From Jaenimonas drosophilae (lineage: Eukaryota; Euglenozoa; Kinetoplastea; Trypanosomatida; Trypanosomatidae): 64,000 nucleotides of DNA. Both the position numbers and the translations under genes were made by a program. The stretch is taken from assembly GCA_030849065.1 (NCBI GenBank), contig JASAON010001648.1, positions 108,104-172,103 on the forward strand, in the 5' to 3' direction. Every line of letters starts with the position of its first letter. Position 1 is the first letter of the stretch. Positions 22,801 to 29,768 of the stretch are shown one piece after another. The notes below the pieces were generated by a model. The model had not been told where the DNA came from. It did no database searches and saw nothing but the letters and a program-made list of their open reading frames with translations.

Positions 22801-24755
22801 GGGGCCTCACGCTGGTCCAAGAAGATGGTCTGCACGTTCTCCACCTCAGTGAAGTACTGTGCCAGAATACGGTCCGCCTTCTCCGAGAGCAGCACCGAGA
22901 TGTCAAAGGCATTGTTGGCACGGTGAGGGCGGTTTTGGATGTTCTTGAAGGACAGGAGCAACTCAAAGGCGCTCTCCGCACTACGTAGATCATCGTCAAA
23001 AATGCTGTTGATGAAGAGGGAGACCTCCTGATCCAAGCTCGCGACGGTGCTCACAAAGGTGGAGAAGACCACCTGCCAATTGTGGGTAGCCTTCTTCTCA
23101 AAGGGGTCGAAGGTAAGGGTCTCAAAGGGACGCTTCAGCTTCTCCACATCCTTGAGGATGCGCTCAATGCCCGTCGTGTCCGTCAAGACCGTCTTGAGCT
23201 GCGCACTGAGGACGGAGGTGTAGTAGTCAACCGTGTCCATCACCTCGAGGAGGTCGGTGCAGCGGTCGGACATGTAGTCCGTCGTCTCAAAGAGCCGACG
23301 CACATCAAAGTTCCAGTGCTGCTCACGCTCGGTGCTGTTGATCTCCTCCTGGACGTTGGTGTAGGCCGACTTCCACTTGAGGAGGCACTGCTGGCCTTCC
23401 GTGACCTTCCACTTCCCCTCTGCTGTGGGCAGAGAGAGAACGGTGCGGAAGTCAATGTGCTCCGACACCTTTTGCGCAATGAGCTTCGCAATCTTCTCGA
23501 GCAGGCCAACCATCCTCTCCTCGGTGGAGTAGAAGCGGGAAATGATCCACACCATGCGGATGGCCGTCATCATGGATGAAAGTGTATCAATGATGGGCTG
23601 AAGTGAGCCAGTTTTGGGATCGAGGTTGTGCAACGTCCGGAAGTGGCGATCGAGGGTGCCAAGAAACTTGACGTTGTCCTTCGCCTCGGTGTACTGATGG
23701 AAGAACTGCTGCAGGGTCGTGGTGATGAAGGCTGAGCTGTTGCAGTCCGCCTCCTTCGCCACCAGCAGCAAAAACTTGGCCAACGGTGAGTTGATTTGCT
23801 CGTAGAGGGCACTAATGGTGCTGTACTTCTCCCTCCAGTACTCAATCTCACCCAGCGGGCCCTCCTTCTGGGGGTCGAGCGACATGGCGTAGCTAATTTC
23901 TGCCTGCCACTGAGACACGGTGAGGTCCACCTGCTTGATGAGGTCCTCATTGGCCAACGCCGCCTTCAAATCGGCCTCGGTGGTGCCCATGGAGAGCAGG
24001 TTCTGTGGGATGGGGAGCTTGCGCTCTGCACAGACCTGGCTCATGAATCCAAGCAACTGCGTGTCCAGACGGTTCACCCAATTCATGATTTCGCTGTAGA
24101 GGTGGCGGTTGCTGTTGGAGGTGGGGCCGCCCGCCACGTTGTCCTCGGTGGAGTCCACCGTGGTGATGGCCGTTGACGCCATTCCGCGCTTCTTCGTCGC
24201 AGAGAGCTCAATGTCATGCACAATGGGGTGAAATACATCACGTAGAACTCCATGGAAAGAGCTCAACGACGGCACCTGCATGCATGTGACCTCGAAGGCG
24301 TTGTTGATGTGCGAGGAGGGGTTTGTTATCCAGTCCGCCGCAGATTCGGTGGTGATGGTGCTGCCGTCCACGCGGCAGAAGAACAAACAGCGGGTACGGT
24401 CGGGCGGGTTGTGGATGGATCCGGTGATGTTGCTGTTGTGCACCGCACCCGTCATGACGCGAAGCTTTTGTACACCAGCGTTGCGAAGGGCGCCACCCTT
24501 CGTGCCACCAAAGTACTCATCATCGCGGGCAACAATGACGATGGACGGCTCAATCGGGCCATCGGCATTCTCAAAGACGGAGCGCAGGGTCTGCACTGAA
24601 TCCTCCTCACGAAGGAGGTTGCTGATGGAGATGTCGGAGATGCCGTGTAGGGTGCCTTGAATGTGGTGCGCGAGCCACTCTAAGCGCGGATCGGGTGCAT
24701 CATCCTGAGCCGGCGTGGCTGCCGGTGTGGGGACCTTTGCCAGTCTGCTGGCCAT
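10848..24755 (-). CDS. Axonemal dynein heavy chain, probably inner-arm I1/f 1-beta (DNAH10-like)
   Basis: 4635 aa in one uninterrupted frame; full length for an axonemal heavy chain. The tail and linker occupy roughly residues 1-1880. The AAA ring shows four P-loops: GPAGTGKTE (AAA1, near 1930), GPTGGGKS (AAA2, near 2212), GESGTAKT (AAA3, near 2559) and GVGGSGKQ (AAA4, near 2927). Walker B-like acidic motifs include 'VVFIDDINMPKVDLYGTQQP' in AAA3. A coiled-coil stalk begins near 3130 with the microtubule-binding tip near 3300. The C-terminal domain ends 'VGLVFMADLASDSHPSMWTL', resembling DNAH10 rather than the outer-arm chains. It drives flagellar beating by ATP-dependent microtubule sliding. 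A heavy-chain identity is certain; the class is judged from recalled family features, and another inner-arm class is possible. Confidence 0.97.
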   Translation of the reverse strand: MASRLAKVPTPAATPAQDDAPDPRLEWLAHHIQGTLHGISDISISNLLREEDSVQTLRSVFENADGPIEPSIVIVARDDEYFGGTKGGALRNAGVQKLRVMTGAVHNSNITGSIHNPPDRTRCLFFCRVDGSTITTESAADWITNPSSHINNAFEVTCMQVPSLSSFHGVLRDVFHPIVHDIELSATKKRGMASTAITTVDSTEDNVAGGPTSNSNRHLYSEIMNWVNRLDTQLLGFMSQVCAERKLPIPQNLLSMGTTEADLKAALANEDLIKQVDLTVSQWQAEISYAMSLDPQKEGPLGEIEYWREKYSTISALYEQINSPLAKFLLLVAKEADCNSSAFITTTLQQFFHQYTEAKDNVKFLGTLDRHFRTLHNLDPKTGSLQPIIDTLSSMMTAIRMVWIISRFYSTEERMVGLLEKIAKLIAQKVSEHIDFRTVLSLPTAEGKWKVTEGQQCLLKWKSAYTNVQEEINSTEREQHWNFDVRRLFETTDYMSDRCTDLLEVMDTVDYYTSVLSAQLKTVLTDTTGIERILKDVEKLKRPFETLTFDPFEKKATHNWQVVFSTFVSTVASLDQEVSLFINSIFDDDLRSAESAFELLLSFKNIQNRPHRANNAFDISVLLSEKADRILAQYFTEVENVQTIFLDQREAPPLAKNQPPVAGSIHWSLSLFQRLKKPIIRFQQEHMLATSMGKQVKNKYVEVSRQMKDYATARFLQWREDIRFTATSSLKLHILRKESDDAYVVNFDLKLFDVIRETKYLDRLGYEVPKEALHITLQDEAYHNYVDSLKSMLLSFNYELGILEGSERVILSRNIRELKASLEPGFNDINWTSLSIPDFVANCEKAITKFRNLSREVRKSADNIQTQVVNKISATKLMPEYEELLQAGGELPELQTLVDLVDRRRISLLERCARAYRTAKPLLTKVESQLAGTHTGKCSLLSTYYSHWEQRIWRALTKMVLRSLSAFAQLVGYTGSSSRVTKRPPLFKVLIFLTTEPTFSPQQQEITTAFHKIQVSILESTKLFQRWMRGTCIDFTQGEIIPRPAEEDYSTLFTYYQDIYNLPQVYKLQALVNRTIQTHLGALATNIKMLQRYRFVYLADKKISVEQQAKNQFHWIDYDAKFQLYFNMISDFDVEDHVHDFGFMRCDESYFYSELVEHVYQWVAMEGAQLNDTVRNRMLKRFHRICKINEDLMCPCDNIDDLKFVLEVMHNARGSSLEVEQDINEIEYVYSSLLHFGVKIEADELQQAMGIRNLWSCTIARVKQCSDALEPKKEQFRDLTVNEVLTFLDLGDSALNDFRRHGPGVEGIDLVKGNALKQEWREKLTGLQERRDQLTKAEKLFDLPLTSHTGLQMLNDELTKLEVVYELYEEWNAILRRWNRSSWKDLLLDDLETTTEERAKHARIMAKTYAAVHPFSAIQQLIVNFQNSLPLLAKLKSPALKLRHWKELMRVTGKEFNYEQINLDDLIAMELYRYNEEIDNIVLAAAREQGIEKEIRSIKEFWAVKDFTPVKYEPRKGQVRCDVLTDTSEIQEAVDDNILKMQSIANVKWAQPFIEEVKLWERKLSTINDVIAVWITVQQKWQYLESIFKGNDDISNQLPKEAAKFNDLDKKFVRIMNDTSSMPNVSHSCNVNGRLDELTYLEEKLEECQKDLSNYLETKRCLFPRFYFISDDELLSILASSTAKSVQDHMLKMFDNCARLIFKSETDETICGVDSQEGERLDFANPVKTEGRPVEEWLQAVLSESKATLHDILKAGVFYYPKMERLEWVKKYHGQVTLTGAKIFWSFEIENAFMQVRKGKKNAVKDLTAKLTQQLFELVSEMDNDIDKQYRKKINTLIIVDVHGRDIVDRFVRDSVIDEREFDWESQLRFYWDRSCDSCVIRQCTGCFDYGFEYMGLNGRLVITPLTDRCFMTLTQALTFYLGGAPGGPAGTGKTESVKDLAKAMAIQCVVFNCGEGLDYKAMGTIFSGLSQSGSWGCFDEFNRIELPVLSVVSEQLRSIQAALRNGEKQFLFGDSTIKLVATVGVFITMNPGYAGRVELPDNLKALFRPVVMVVPDMELIAENMLFSEGFTTARALAKKMVTLYSLAKGQLSKQHHYDWGLRALKAVLVMAGQLKRGSPELSEESVLMRALRDMNAPKFIAEDEPLFKGLIGDLFPGLDPTRVPQENLAKAATKVLRERGYQIEARQIDKVVQLYETMQTRHTSMVVGPTGGGKSVVIDSLCRAQTELGLPTKAFVVNPKAQPTSVLYGLMDPMTRNWTDGIFSNIFRTINRPGEGTEKERRYVVFDGDVDAKWVEDMNSVMDDNKLLTLPNGERIRLHPQCSLLFEVGDLQYASPATVSRVGMVFLDPINLGWKPFMYSWKQRRPRDEHETLDELIEQFVQPLVDFMLDGLDGTELTPVPKLVIPYSDLNMVKQLTTLIHTISPKDEALEPRAMQCVFIFSCVWSFGSLISNPEDRSRFDAILKRLSGWNLQDVGDNFLTRFVGSGSLPERKTMYDYFFDLQDSRWKPWNVLIKPFQRAPNQKFSSLLVSTVDTERNMWLLNKIVLNRTPVMFVGESGTAKTVTIQAYLADLKRSSLEATDSGDSEDVHLEEMLLEMNFSSRTTSLDAQRTMEDNIEKRTNTVLGPPAKKRLVVFIDDINMPKVDLYGTQQPIAFLKLLIEHQSWYDRKDLLFKQIRDTQFVAAMAPPGGGRHALDPRFVSLFTAFNIMFPEDDSIHTIYAQILADAYSTLKTAEGIGLAESITGMTLRLYQNLVRSLPATPAKFHYIFNLRDLSRVYEGLCRASSEKFPELQCVVRLWRNEVMRVFVDRMSDLGDKKYVCDLIDREIGLNFSDSKDYAMADPLLLADFGDFEPDSEFERLHIYEDFGPDFGKIRSLVEAIMDEINMPTKKIDLVMFDMALEHLLRVTRVLSLPRGHCLLVGVGGSGKQSLTKLGAAICQMGIFEIVLARNYTEDSFREDLKKLYHRVGVQQEKVVFLFMDGHVKEEGFLELINNMLASGMVPALFPEEEKDPLYNSVAEEVEAMGLAPSKDNKWTAFVSRCRDNLHVVLAMSPSGDTLRTRCRNFPSLINNTTIDWFEKWPPQALEAVGVKLLAEEDLPEELREKIVKHMVHVHITSHALSGRYQLELKRHNYVTPKNFLGFIANYAKLLITKREKIDDIVHKFTIGLEKLHRAQEDVKVLQEELAEKEVTLREKQEINEKMTNDITLQKAKNEARKTEAVKMEEELNTQNAVIEEESAEAQVVLENAMPALESAIAAVNTINSNSITELRSFAKPAEMVVHVVRMVCVVKGVPANWESGKIMMGQSDFMKSLRNIDDLRKMLNQSKMNEIKRIIKEHFSKIKMDSDGSYSAELVRFSTAASGLMKWVEAMQKYWAVAKDVYPKQERVQRLQEAKEQGERQLQACRDEIDELIESLSRLEEQLEAGMREARQLQQEKAIMERRLNAARKLIDGFGSERTRWTVEKVTLGTSRHNLIGDCLAGAAFLSYLGAFTYPYRVEALETLWVPDIQQKEIPLSEQFEVRKLLTDEVAVSQWASDGLPSDDLSVQNGMLTMLSTDYTGKGKRAGKIRFPLCIDPQMQAVNWIKRQHGSNPRFETASFSDADFLKRLEFAIQYGNPFLFEGVDEFIDPIIDSVLDPQFRIESGQKLIRIGDKDIPWDSNFKLYLCTKLPNPNYQAEVFGKTMVINYGVTEDGLEAQLLNYVVASERSDLQRQSEELVQTMAESRAQLKELEDTLIRELTLATGNILDNDDLISTLENTKSSATEVGQKLDQAKETARVTEISRQQYRPAAKRGAVLYFVISQLSAINSMYEYSLHAFLHDVFGYSITKSDASFEIEDRLKNIIDALTYNLYCYVCMGIFEKDKLMLSFQMAIRLLTQRHQMVQVELEFFLRGCVLASKDFPPNPVEWLTERQWNDVCKLAQDIEVFATLVEDFTNNTDAWQEWFALDRPEDPENPIPCGYSEKVTSFQMLCLLRCFRSDRVYNAITNFISNCELLGEQFVMPPILRYKDVLDKSSSMSPIVCVVSPGANPTDEIVKLAAKEVGLDKLRSISLGQGQGEEAMKMVEVGAVRGHWVLLQNCHLLTMWMKDLEKTIEKMDQQQPHEQYRLWLTTEPSLEFPMGILQRSLKVVNEPPNGLKMNMKNTLSKVTEDQLDACPHWAFRPLVFTLSFYHAVVQERRKYGKIGWNVTYDFNETDFTVSMRLLDTYLTKAYTNHDHIPWDTLRYLVGEAMYGGRVTDSMDRRIVKTYLEEYFGDFLFDTFQPYHFFHDEQVDYCLPPGSSDPNKNVNLVMMGAQVDGFPNVNAPDVFGLHPNAETGYLRNAAEGMWASLIELMPRSTGATSSGSSHEEILMKVTEEILSQIPKPFDMKQVSKKEIERAKSNNFESIQPTQVVLLQEIERWNKLVNVIVQSLKELQKALAGVIGMSNELDELASALNNGQLPSSWRRFAPATRKNLGRWLAHFQRRYQQYLSWSSNGEPKCMWLSGLMVPDSYLSALVQVTCRKYKWPLDRSTIVTTVTTYESASDVKNYPRDGAYVSGLFLEGARWDASKHRLAPQRKKELITEMPVMQIVPTESSRVKSVGTFKTPVYVTSDRRNAAGVGLVFMADLASDSHPSMWTLESVALVLDSDD

Positions 24756-25567
24756 GGTCTAGCTACACACACACACGCCGGTAGACACGAACGTGTGTTT
24801 TTGCTGTTGCAGCAATAAAAAAGAAAGGGCCCTCCACACACACACGAGGGTTGGTCAATGATGCCGAGCTCCACGAAGTCAAGGTTCTACAACAACGAAC
24901 CAAGCAATGTGAAGAAGTGGCGTACTCAAATCAACCAAGTGATTTCGTTGTTGGCGCTGTCTGTTGTGGGATCTCAACACACAACGCCGTCAAACAATCA
25001 ACGAACTATAAACTATCAATGTATATGGTGAATGGGCCATCAAAGAAAGAAGAAGAAGATATAGAGTGATAGATAGAAGTACTTAGTGGAAGATCATAGT
25101 AGTTATTCATGCAGTCAAGATCCGGACACAGCAATGGCTCACCATGGATGTGGGTGGGCTGAAAAAGAAAAATTGGCACTGATGGGCCAAAAATGAACAC
25201 GCAGACGAGCAAACACAGTGTGCTGAAGACCACACAGCAGATGAGGGGATTGAAGGGGGTCAGAGATACACTGTGTTGGGGGGAGAGGGGAAGGGGGTGC
25301 AGGGCTGCGATTGTCCTGCCTGGAGCAAAGCAGGTCACAGCGGTGCCACTCGTTTACAGAGCTCCAAATGAAAAAGGTTTGATGGCGACAGTGTTGTTCG
25401 CGTGTGTCCTGTCAGTGTATGCCTGCCAGTGAAAGGAGAAGGTCCTTCAGCAGGAAAGTTGTGTTGAAGTGAATGGGGGGAAGAGGTGAGATGAGATTTC
25501 GGCTGTACATTCGTGCCATCACATATTGGCTGGAACGCAACACGTATGCGTGCGAGATCCTGTTGTG
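24756..25567. other. Intergenic spacer, 812 bp
   Basis: No gene supported. A minus-strand 110-codon frame at 25006-25338 is a pyrimidine-tract translation (Ser/Leu/Phe/Pro rich). Contains the dynein leader and the 3' UTR of the DnaJ gene. Confidence 0.55.
24804..24832 (-). promoter_or_regulatory. Probable trans-splice acceptor of the dynein gene
   Basis: On the coding strand: a pyrimidine run (CCCTTTCTTTTTT) followed by TGCTGCAACAG, about 50 nt upstream of the ATG. A closer alternative is the TGTGTAG within the GT run next to the start. Confidence 0.45.
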
Positions 25568-27670
25568 TTATGGTGTGGCGAGTGTCCTGTCGTATTCGGA
25601 ACGTTTATCTGCATCGGAGAGGATGGCATATGCATTGTTCACTGACTTGAAGGTTTCGAGGGCGGTTTGTTGCTCCCCCAGTGGGCGGCTCACAACCTTG
25701 TCCGGGTGGCACTGCAGAGTAAGCTGCTTGAAGCGTGCACGAATCTCCGTCACGTGGGCCGTACGGGGAAGTCCAAGGACGTCGTACAGTGTTTTTGGAG
25801 CACGTGCAGCAGCAGCCTCACGTTGTTGTTGTTGCTGTTGCTGTTGAGCCTGACGCTGTTGTTGTTGCTGCTCAAACAGGCGCTGTTTTTGCTGCTTCCG
25901 CTGCTGCTCTCTCGCCGCCTCTTCCGCGGCGCGGCGCCGGCGGGCCTCATCCTCCTCACGGATGACGGCCTCGTAGGATGGGTTGAGCTCCACCGCCCTT
26001 GCGCGATCGGCAGCGGCCTCACAGTGGCGCTGCACTGCATCATAGGCGTGTGCGCGGAGCATGTAGGTGGCGGCGCCACCAGGATCGAGGTTCAGGCTAT
26101 GGGTGCAATCGTCAATGGTATTGATTGGTCGGCGGAGGGCCATCGCTGCTTCAGCTCGGCGGTGAAGCAGGTGCGCTTGGATGCGGTGATTTGTTGAGTC
26201 AAGGCGCATCGCCTCGCTAATGAGTGCCACAGCGGCGTCAAAACTGCCCAGGGAGAAGCACTCATCAATCTGTGCAAGATAGTCCTCCATCAAAACGAGA
26301 TAGTTGCCAACGGCAATGGCCGGGGCGTAGCGGGGGTTGTACTGCAAACAGCGCTTCGTCAGCTCCGCAGAGATGTTCATGTACGGCCGACCGCTGTAGG
26401 CACTGGCCTTGGCAAGAAGAATGGTGGCGAGGAGGTAGTGGCCATCCATGTTGCTGTGCAGCTGGCGATCTTCTGGGCTAATGTCCTCTCCCTCCCCAAA
26501 TGGCGTGGGGATTTGCGGCAGGTAGGGCAGAAGCATCTCACGTACAGGATCCACTTGGCCAAGCTCAAGAAGAGCGATGGCGTGCAGAGTACGAAGAGGG
26601 CTATCACCAATGACGGGCATCGCATCCTTCACGAAGGCAAGGGCGGTGCTCCAGTCCTCTGCAGTGATGTTGCTGCGGAACGCCTCTACAGCAGGAAGGC
26701 AGCCACACAGCTCCACAAACTCATGTTGTGGGGTGGGGCCAATCTGTGGCAGCATGGACTCCATCGGGCCACTCGCGGCACTTCCGGAAGTGAGGCGATT
26801 GAGAAGGTACTCCGCTTCACCGTACTCTTCACGCATCAGCAGTGAGCGAGCCCAGAAACGAATCACCGCAACCAAATCTAATCCATCAATGATGTGCCCT
26901 GCTCCTCCGCCAGAGATAATGGAAGCATCTCTCCAGCATTGAATGCAGAGCTGGCAGTCCTCGATACACTCTCGGTAATTCATGAGGGCATAGCTGCACG
27001 ACGCACGCCGCGCACGGAGAACGGCAAGGTGCGCAGTGTGGTGTGTGTAGCTCGGCAACAATGCAGAAACAGCCAGATATGCCTTGGTGTACTTGAGCGA
27101 CTCCACCAGCTGAAGTGTTCGGGCATCATCATCACGCCACAAGTCATCGGGGTCGGAGGAGATGCAGGTATCAATTCCACGTAGTGAGCCTCCGCTGCGG
27201 GCAAAACGGCCCGTTGAGCGGGGAAGGGAGGTCTCGCGGGAGATACCGGCACTCGAAGCAGACGGAGTCGGGCCACTGGCCGACGAGCAGCGGCCCAGCG
27301 AGGCGGCCTTCGTGGCCAGGACCACCGGTGGCGGCAGTCGCCGGCGCTCCACCGCCTCCGACATGAGCAGCAAGCGGCGGTGCGAATGCTCCTTCTTCTC
27401 CAGTTCCGATAAAAAACCTGCGTTTGTTGGTGGCAGTGGCGGTGAGGCAGCGGCGGCTGGTCGCGACCACATCTCCGACCGTGTCTTCTCCCGCGTTGGT
27501 GGCCGTGTCACTGAGGGCAGCAGCACCGCCCCCCTCCCTGAGGAGGATGGCCGGCCAGCAAGCTCACTACCCCCACCACGCACGATCCGGTACTTCATGG
27601 TGTGGCCGTGGCCACTGTGCGTCGATGAGGTCCACGGAGCAAACAAATCATGTCGGTGGGAATTCTTCAT
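25568..27670 (-). CDS. TPR-DnaJ (Hsp40) co-chaperone, DNAJC7/DNAJC3-like
   Basis: 700 aa, ATG at 27670. Residues about 180-560 are tetratricopeptide-type helical pairs (e.g. 'YALMNYRECIEDCQLCIQCW', 'RAEAAMALRRPINTIDDCTH', 'AYDAVQRHCEAAADRARAVE'). A basic, glutamine-rich linker lies near 575-622. A C-terminal J domain begins near 628 (LYDVLGLPRTAHVTEIRARF) with the HPD tripeptide in 'QCHPDKVV' that stimulates Hsp70 ATPase. TPR plus C-terminal J is the DNAJC7/DNAJC3 layout: TPRs bind Hsp70/Hsp90 tails or clients. No signal peptide is seen, favouring a cytosolic DNAJC7-like role. The first 170 residues are low complexity and unlike the family. Confidence 0.9.
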   Translation of the reverse strand: MKNSHRHDLFAPWTSSTHSGHGHTMKYRIVRGGGSELAGRPSSSGRGAVLLPSVTRPPTREKTRSEMWSRPAAAASPPLPPTNAGFLSELEKKEHSHRRLLLMSEAVERRRLPPPVVLATKAASLGRCSSASGPTPSASSAGISRETSLPRSTGRFARSGGSLRGIDTCISSDPDDLWRDDDARTLQLVESLKYTKAYLAVSALLPSYTHHTAHLAVLRARRASCSYALMNYRECIEDCQLCIQCWRDASIISGGGAGHIIDGLDLVAVIRFWARSLLMREEYGEAEYLLNRLTSGSAASGPMESMLPQIGPTPQHEFVELCGCLPAVEAFRSNITAEDWSTALAFVKDAMPVIGDSPLRTLHAIALLELGQVDPVREMLLPYLPQIPTPFGEGEDISPEDRQLHSNMDGHYLLATILLAKASAYSGRPYMNISAELTKRCLQYNPRYAPAIAVGNYLVLMEDYLAQIDECFSLGSFDAAVALISEAMRLDSTNHRIQAHLLHRRAEAAMALRRPINTIDDCTHSLNLDPGGAATYMLRAHAYDAVQRHCEAAADRARAVELNPSYEAVIREEDEARRRRAAEEAAREQQRKQQKQRLFEQQQQQRQAQQQQQQQQREAAAARAPKTLYDVLGLPRTAHVTEIRARFKQLTLQCHPDKVVSRPLGEQQTALETFKSVNNAYAILSDADKRSEYDRTLATP
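25810..25905. repeat. CAG/CAA trinucleotide tract encoding poly-Gln
   Basis: GTT/GCT runs on the plus strand encode glutamine-rich sequence in the TPR-DnaJ protein just before its J domain. Codons are mixed CAA and CAG. Length is likely to vary between alleles. Confidence 0.8.
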
Positions 27671-28321
27671 ACAGACGGAAGAAAAAAGTGGTGTGCGGGA
27701 GGAGAAGTGTGCTTCACTCGTGTTGGTGTTTGAAGGGGAGAGTAGCTAGTTAGGCTGCAGTACGTGGGCCGGGAGGCGTGCGTGATCTCGTCGCGCGGCG
27801 TGTGAAGCTTCTGCTGCAAAAAGAAAAAGAAAAAAAAAGCGATGCGTACCCAGATCTGCAGCCAAACAAGAAAAAAAAGAATATACAACGGATACTGTTA
27901 CTAGGGCGTTGTTGTGAGTGTGTAGGTGTGTTGGATATGGATGCAGTGTGAAGTACTGCGTGTACGCCACCGTAGCAACGAACAACGGTGGGATTCCTTC
28001 TGCTTTCTAATCTACTGATGCGAAGTGAAATGAAGAAGAAATGGTACATGATGTATGTGAGGTCATTTTAGGAATCCAATGCATGCATTGGTCGTTGGCC
28101 ATGCCTAAAACATTCTTTGCTCGCTGGAACGCAGGGCGTCGCCGTTCACAACAGCCGCACACACACACACGTACACGATGATGTACGTAGGTTGGTTGGC
28201 TGCACTCGCCCCATAAACACAGCGCGGCAATTACCTGCCCTCACATCTCTTATGAAAAACTAGCAACGCCTGGTGGTCGGGCATCAAACCGCAGTGAAGG
28301 AGGCCGCCTCTGCCCCCCTCT
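27671..28321. other. Intergenic spacer, 651 bp, with a perfect palindrome
   Basis: No gene supported. Contains the DnaJ leader, rich in T and C on the coding strand (GCTTTTTTTTTCTTTTTC-type run near 27819-27840), and a 16-nt palindrome at 28076-28091. No tRNA-like boxes were found. Confidence 0.5.
28076..28091. repeat. Perfect 16-nt palindrome
   Basis: CCAATGCATGCATTGG reads the same on both strands. It lies in the spacer between the DnaJ and SmD3 genes. It has no loop, so it is more likely a coincidental or protein-site palindrome than an RNA hairpin. Confidence 0.6.
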
Positions 28322-28669
28322 TCACTCCAAACGTCGTTTGCGTGTGGCCGCGCCAAAGCCTTTGCCATCCCCACGCGTGTCTAGGGCCTTGCTCACTGCC
28401 TTCCCTGCTGCCATAAGGGCAGGGGAAGTCTGAAGAGCATCAGGAAGCACGAAGAAGACGATGTTGGCACCACGGAGAAGCACGCTCTTCATGTTGGTTG
28501 TGGTGTGGCCTGATTTACTAGTTTTGGTGGCATCCGTGAGGAGAACATTCATGTTATCCTGCACCTCGGTCAAGGTTCCATTGTACACCTCTCCATTCAC
28601 CAGCTCCAGAGAGACTACGGTGTTGAGGGCATCAAAGAGTACCTTAACAGGTATGCTATTGCTGATCAT
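28322..28669 (-). CDS. SMD3: Spliceosomal core protein SmD3
   Basis: 115 aa from the ATG at 28669; the 40-codon upstream extension is leader. Sm1 motif: '[20 protein letters not shown]' near 23-42, with the conserved 'VYxGxLxExxDNMN'. Sm2 motif: '[17 protein letters not shown]' near 67-83 (canonical IRGxxIRFxxLPDxL). 'IPVKVLFDA' at the N-terminus and the basic C-terminal tail (ATRKRRLE) match SmD3. It forms the heptameric ring around U snRNAs, which serves trans-splicing and rare cis-splicing in kinetoplastids. The insertion '[12 protein letters not shown]' between Sm1 and Sm2 is typical in length. Confidence 0.92.
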   Translation of the reverse strand: MISNSIPVKVLFDALNTVVSLELVNGEVYNGTLTEVQDNMNVLLTDATKTSKSGHTTTNMKSVLLRGANIVFFVLPDALQTSPALMAAGKAVSKALDTRGDGKGFGAATRKRRLE

Positions 28670-29069
28670 GGCCACGTGGGTGTGTGTAGCTCCTCCCAAT
28701 GTAATACGACGGGATGATATCGGGTGTGAAGGGCTTTGATTGACTGACAGGTACGTATAACCTATCCTCAACCTAGGGAAGGGTAGCACGTGTCTATGAA
28801 ATCAACTATGAGCTCAGATGGGTAGGTACACATGCAGACATCATGGTTGGCATGTATGTGCAAGATGAAGAAGAAGAGGAAATGAGAGTATGAGAGTAGT
28901 GCATGTGTCAGTGAAGGAGGGTGATGAATGGGTAGATTCAAGCACAACAACAGGAAGTGTTCCAGCAAATGAGTTGGTAGCGTAAAGCCGCAGCAACACA
29001 GCACGCCAAGCATTGAATGAGAGAGGAGCTCATAGAGGTAGAAGATCTCATCCATGATGGATGAAAACT
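28670..29069. other. Intergenic spacer, 400 bp
   Basis: SmD3 leader and aquaporin 3' UTR. A 144-codon minus-strand frame crosses into the aquaporin gene in another frame and has no family features. Nothing else seen. Confidence 0.55.
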
Positions 29070-29768
29070 TCAGTACACACGATGTGGCTGCACCTCCACT
29101 TCTGCACCAAAACCACCCACCTCCGTATCCAGTACCTGATAGGCTATAGAGGCCAAGATGGCACCCGCAATGGGGCCAAGCCAGAAGATGAGGAGAGACC
29201 ACGTGAGCTCACCTGATTCACCGAGAGCAGCAACCAGCTGCGTTCCGGTTGCCACCGCTGGGTTGAAGGAGCCGTGCGTCGCTCCGCCAACTGCCAACCC
29301 CGACGCCATGAAGGACGCACCCGTGGCAAGTGCGTAGAATTCGTTGGAGCGCTGCCGAGAGTACTTGACGTGCAGCACCACGGTGATGATGGCGGCGGTG
29401 AAGATGAGCTCCGTCAACGTAACCTGCCATGCCGTCTTCAGCGTGCGGGCTTCAGGGGCGGGGAGATCCAGCCCAACCATGGCTGAGCCGTAGAGAGAGG
29501 CCGCTACACTTGCCAACAACTGTGAGATGATGTAGGCCACACAATTCCGCCCAGTCATTTTTCCGTTGAGAAAGACGGAGAGTGAAATGGCTGGGTTAAA
29601 GTGTGCCCCGCTGAGTCTGCCAAAGGCGAAGCCCATCGAGGTGAGCATCATGCCAACAGGTATCGGCGCCATCACACCAACGGCAATAGTCGAGAGCGGT
29701 ACCGTCAAGACGAAGAGGAAGGTGCCGATGAATTCCGCCACCAGACGGCTGAAGAACTCGGAGAACAT
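29070..29768 (-). CDS. Aquaporin (MIP family) with altered selectivity filter
   Basis: 232 aa from the ATG at 29768; an upstream ATG at 29855 would add 29 non-membrane residues, and a pyrimidine tract plus AG lies between them. Six hydrophobic segments and two half-helices carry both NPA boxes: 'GAHFNPAISL' (58-60) and 'HGSFNPAVATG' (169-171). The fold and the channel role for water or small solutes are clear. Position 172, right after the second NPA, is Val; in most aquaporins and aquaglyceroporins this is the Arg of the ar/R filter. That change predicts an atypical, perhaps wider or unorthodox pore. Subcellular site is unknown; kinetoplastid aquaporins occur in the plasma membrane, contractile vacuole and acidocalcisomes. 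Confidence 0.92.
   Translation of the reverse strand: MFSEFFSRLVAEFIGTFLFVLTVPLSTIAVGVMAPIPVGMMLTSMGFAFGRLSGAHFNPAISLSVFLNGKMTGRNCVAYIISQLLASVAASLYGSAMVGLDLPAPEARTLKTAWQVTLTELIFTAAIITVVLHVKYSRQRSNEFYALATGASFMASGLAVGGATHGSFNPAVATGTQLVAALGESGELTWSLLIFWLGPIAGAILASIAYQVLDTEVGGFGAEVEVQPHRVY

Noticed and set aside
25006..25338. 110-codon minus-strand ORF
   Set aside because: Translation of pyrimidine-rich leader sequence; Ser/Leu/Pro/Phe-rich.
28768..29202. 144-codon minus-strand ORF
   Set aside because: Overlaps the aquaporin gene in a different frame and lacks any family feature.
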